From contig JALHPN010000077.1 of assembly GCA_022842465.1 (NCBI GenBank), forward strand, positions 1-36,143: DNA of 36,143 bases, read 5' to 3'. The notes beneath the pieces are model-generated. The model saw only the letters and a program-made list of their open reading frames with translations. It was not told the DNA's origin and ran no database searches. The stretch is from Polyangiaceae bacterium. GTDB taxonomy: Bacteria; Myxococcota_A; Polyangia; Polyangiales; Polyangiaceae. The position numbers were made by a program, and so were the translations under genes. Positions 33,926-36,143 of the stretch are shown here, piece after piece; the stretch's first letter is position 1, and each line of letters opens with the position of its first letter.

Positions 33926-36143
33926 CTACGGGATGTCGTCCGCGGACGACGCCCCGCCGTCCCAGGCCTGCGGCGGGGGCGGCGGGACCTCGGGCGCGCG
34001 GCGGACGACCCAGCGCGCGCGGACGGCCTCGCCGGTGACGGCGACCCGCGCCCCGGCGACGAGCGCGGGGATCTCCGCCACGAGCACGTCCTCCGCGCTC
34101 GCGGTGAGCGCGAGCCTCTCGCCGGGCTCGAGCGTGGCGGCGACCGCGTCCGGGGGCGTACCGCGCTGGACGAGCACGAGCAGGCGGGAAGGCCCCTCCC
34201 CTGTCGTTCCGGCGGGCACGAGCCCCGCCTCGTGCGCGATCGCGAGGAGCTCCACGGTGGGGTCCGGGGTCCCGAGGAACCGCGCGAGCGCGGCGCGGAA
34301 GACGGCGCCCTTCTCCCCGAGGGCGACGAGGGCGCGGGCCTCGGGCGCGCGCATGTGGACGTAGCGCTCGGCGACGAAGGCCGCGAGGATCGGCTCGCGC
34401 GCGCGCGGATCGCCGAGCGCCCCGAGCGCCCCGACCACGAAGGGCCGGAGACGCACGTCCCCGATGGATCGGACGAGCGACGGCACGGCTGACCTCGCCT
34501 TGACCGTCGCCAACGCCGCGAGGATCTCGCGCGCCTCGTCGATCTCGCCGGGAGCCGTCGCGCCGGGCGTGAACGCTTCGTCCCATCGCGCGACGAGGCT
34601 CGGCTCGCCGCGAGCGTCACCGCGCTCGGCGAGCGCGAGCGCCGCGGCCGTCCTCCTCGCCGCGTCGCCTCCCTCGAGCGCCGTCGCCGCGAGCGGACCG
34701 AGCTCGTCGAGCGGTTCACCGAGCCGCACGAGCGCGAGGGCGCTCCACTCGCGCACCTCCGCGTCCTCGTCCTTCGCGAGCGCGCGCCGGAGCTGGGGCG
34801 TCATCTCGGGCGCGCGCAGACGGAACGCGCAGCGCGCGGCGGCGCGGCGAATGTCCACGCGAGAGTCGTCGAAGAGCGGGAGCACGTCCTCGGCCGCGTC
34901 GCGGTCGCCCTGGAGGCCGCGACGGAGGGCCTCCGGCAGCCCGGCGAATTCGACCTTCCCGTTCTCGCGCTCGATCGCGGCGGTGAGCCTCCGGAGCTCC
35001 GCGACGCGCGCGGGACGATCCGTGACGGGCGACCTCTGCCCCGGATCCTTCGCGACGTCGAACAGCGTGCACGCCCCGATCTTCCGGGCGCAGACGAGGC
35101 GGTCCGATCCGCGCGCGACGAGCGTCTGCTCGTCCGTCTCCGCGAACGCGAGCCCCTCGTCGTCGGGCGCCGCCTTGCCGACGAGGAGCGGTCCGAGGTC
35201 GCGGCCGCGGAGCCGTGCTGGCCGCGGGACGTCGAGGGCCGCGAGCGTGGTCGGGAGGAGATCGATCGTCTGCACCGGCGCGGTCACGACCCGGGGCGCG
35301 AGACCGGGCGCGACGACGACGAGCGGGACGCGCACCTGCTCCTCGTAGACCGTGGTGCCGTGGTAGCGGCCGCCGTGATCGCCGAGCTCCTCGCCGTGGT
35401 CGGCGCTCACGATCGTCACCGCGCCCGGGCGACGCGCCTCGACGAGGCGCACGACGTCGCCGACGAGGGCATCCGCCGCCGCGATCTCGCTGTCGTACGC
35501 GTCGCTCGTCTCGTCGCCGCGGAAGACGTGCGCGGGGTGCTCCTCGTACGGCTCGTGCGGCTCGAAGAGGTGGACCCAGAGGAAGAGCGGCTTGTCGCGC
35601 GGCGCCTGGGCGAGGTAGCGCTCGATCTGCGCGCGCCGTCGCTCTTCGTCCGCGAACTCCTCCTTCCGGTACTCGAAGCCGAGCCCTTCCCGCTGCATCG
35701 TGGGGAACTTGTGCGCGTCGATGAAGAAGACGGCGGGCGGGTAGAAGGCCGCGGTGCGGTAGCCGTAGCGCCGGAGGAGGAGCGGCCAGGTCTCGGCGTC
35801 GTCCTTCGCCCCCATCGCGAGGAGCGGCCGGACGTACTTGCCGGTCATCATCGACGCGACCGAGTAGGAGGTGTGCGGGGTCGGGCAGTACGCGTGCGTG
35901 AAGCGGACGCCGCGCGCGGCGAGCGCGTCGATGGAGGGCGTCGTCGTGCGCGCGTAGCCGTACGACGACACGTGATCGGCGCGGAGAGCGTCGATCGTCA
36001 CGAGCACGATGTCCCGCCCCGTCCAGTCGAGCGTCCGATCGGCCGACACCTTCGCGGCGGCGGTGACGGTCCCGTCCGACGCCTCGTCGTCGAGCGGCGG
36101 CGGCGGCGCGAGCACCGCGGCCAGGCGCACCGCGCGCCCGAGG
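33926..36143 (-). CDS. Alkaline-phosphatase-superfamily (sulfatase-like) protein with HEAT repeats, 5' end outside window
   Basis: At least 735 residues are visible; the frame stays open to the right edge, and a GTG at 36130 is only the first start-like codon, so the N-terminus is probably missing. The sulfatase fold is clear: IVLVTIDALRADHVSSYGY, TPSIDALAARGVRFTHAYC, EPHEPYEEHP, ADHGEELGDHG. The CxPSR formylglycine motif is absent; the aligned stretch is TPHTSYSVASMMTG, with Thr or Ser at the nucleophile position, as in phosphatases and phospho-transferases of the superfamily. From about residue 395 to 620 HEAT-type helical repeats appear (VDIRRAAARCAFRL, AEVREWSALALVRLGEP). The C-terminus (LEPGERLALTASAEDVLVAEIPAL) is beta-rich. 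Substrate unknown. Confidence 0.85.
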   Translation of the reverse strand, partial: LGRAVRLAAVLAPPPPLDDEASDGTVTAAAKVSADRTLDWTGRDIVLVTIDALRADHVSSYGYARTTTPSIDALAARGVRFTHAYCPTPHTSYSVASMMTGKYVRPLLAMGAKDDAETWPLLLRRYGYRTAAFYPPAVFFIDAHKFPTMQREGLGFEYRKEEFADEERRRAQIERYLAQAPRDKPLFLWVHLFEPHEPYEEHPAHVFRGDETSDAYDSEIAAADALVGDVVRLVEARRPGAVTIVSADHGEELGDHGGRYHGTTVYEEQVRVPLVVVAPGLAPRVVTAPVQTIDLLPTTLAALDVPRPARLRGRDLGPLLVGKAAPDDEGLAFAETDEQTLVARGSDRLVCARKIGACTLFDVAKDPGQRSPVTDRPARVAELRRLTAAIERENGKVEFAGLPEALRRGLQGDRDAAEDVLPLFDDSRVDIRRAAARCAFRLRAPEMTPQLRRALAKDEDAEVREWSALALVRLGEPLDELGPLAATALEGGDAARRTAAALALAERGDARGEPSLVARWDEAFTPGATAPGEIDEAREILAALATVKARSAVPSLVRSIGDVRLRPFVVGALGALGDPRAREPILAAFVAERYVHMRAPEARALVALGEKGAVFRAALARFLGTPDPTVELLAIAHEAGLVPAGTTGEGPSRLLVLVQRGTPPDAVAATLEPGERLALTASAEDVLVAEIPALVAGARVAVTGEAVRARWVVRRAPEVPPPPPQAWDGGASSADDIP

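Overview
The window is GC-rich DNA with strong third-position G/C bias. It fits a myxobacterium (Myxococcota, probably Polyangiales). The signs are Ser/Thr kinases, an FHA-domain sigma-54 activator, many lipoproteins with disordered Asp/Ser-rich linkers, and DUF1501/DUF1592-type secreted proteins. This assignment is inferred from gene content, not from a marker phylogeny. I saw no rRNA, tRNA, CRISPR array or intact insertion sequence.

Left part (1-13090). A partial kinase-like gene with destroyed catalytic motifs (a likely pseudokinase) diverges from groES-groEL, which sits behind a promoter with a CIRCE operator and is closed by a strong hairpin. Next come two genes on the minus strand (a TlpA-type thioredoxin lipoprotein and a small YcxB-like membrane protein). 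A plus-strand trio follows: a secreted CxxCH protein, a lipoprotein, and a Tat-exported DUF1501 protein. A second TlpA paralogue lies on the far side of the trio. After a small HNH nuclease comes a codirectional group: a metallo-beta-lactamase-fold protein resembling class II cyclic-nucleotide phosphodiesterases, a HelD-type helicase, and gpsA.

Middle part (13059-24219). A compact minus-strand urease operon runs ureD-ureAB(fused)-ureC-ureF-ureG. It has no ureE, but UreG has a histidine-rich N-terminus that could replace it. Upstream, transcribed the same way, is a four-gene block: a 37-cysteine lipoprotein, an OmpP1/FadL-type outer-membrane protein, an FHA-sigma54 activator, and a membrane-anchored Ser/Thr kinase. 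A -24/-12-like site lies just before its first gene. It reads as an envelope sensing and transport module that carries its own signalling proteins.

Right part (24241-36143). A yfgM-bamB-like pair, a HExxH lipoprotein peptidase and a phosphatase-superfamily/HEAT protein are all on the minus strand. Between the pair and the peptidase lies the most unusual structure in the window: a gap-free 622-bp direct repeat, offset by 5152 bp and about 98.7% identical by my reading. The repeat spans the 3' end of the peptidase gene and the 5' part of yfgM. The left copy keeps intact yfgM and only a stub of the peptidase. The right copy keeps the intact peptidase and a dead yfgM fragment with a stop at codon 5. 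The 4.5 kb between them holds a frameshifted IS91/IS801-type (Y2) transposase remnant directly abutting the left repeat, a lipoprotein, a small acidic protein, an outer-membrane protein, and a set of gene fragments (a lipoprotein head, a GlgX-like fragment, an ExbD-like fragment). I infer that an ancestral peptidase-yfgM-bamB run was split by insertion of a segment carrying a copy of the junction, perhaps a rolling-circle-transposon product.

I found no obviously new defence or biosynthetic system. The best candidates for something undescribed are the TlpA-bracketed DUF trio, the sigma54/FHA/kinase/OmpP1/Cys-rich module, and the split locus.
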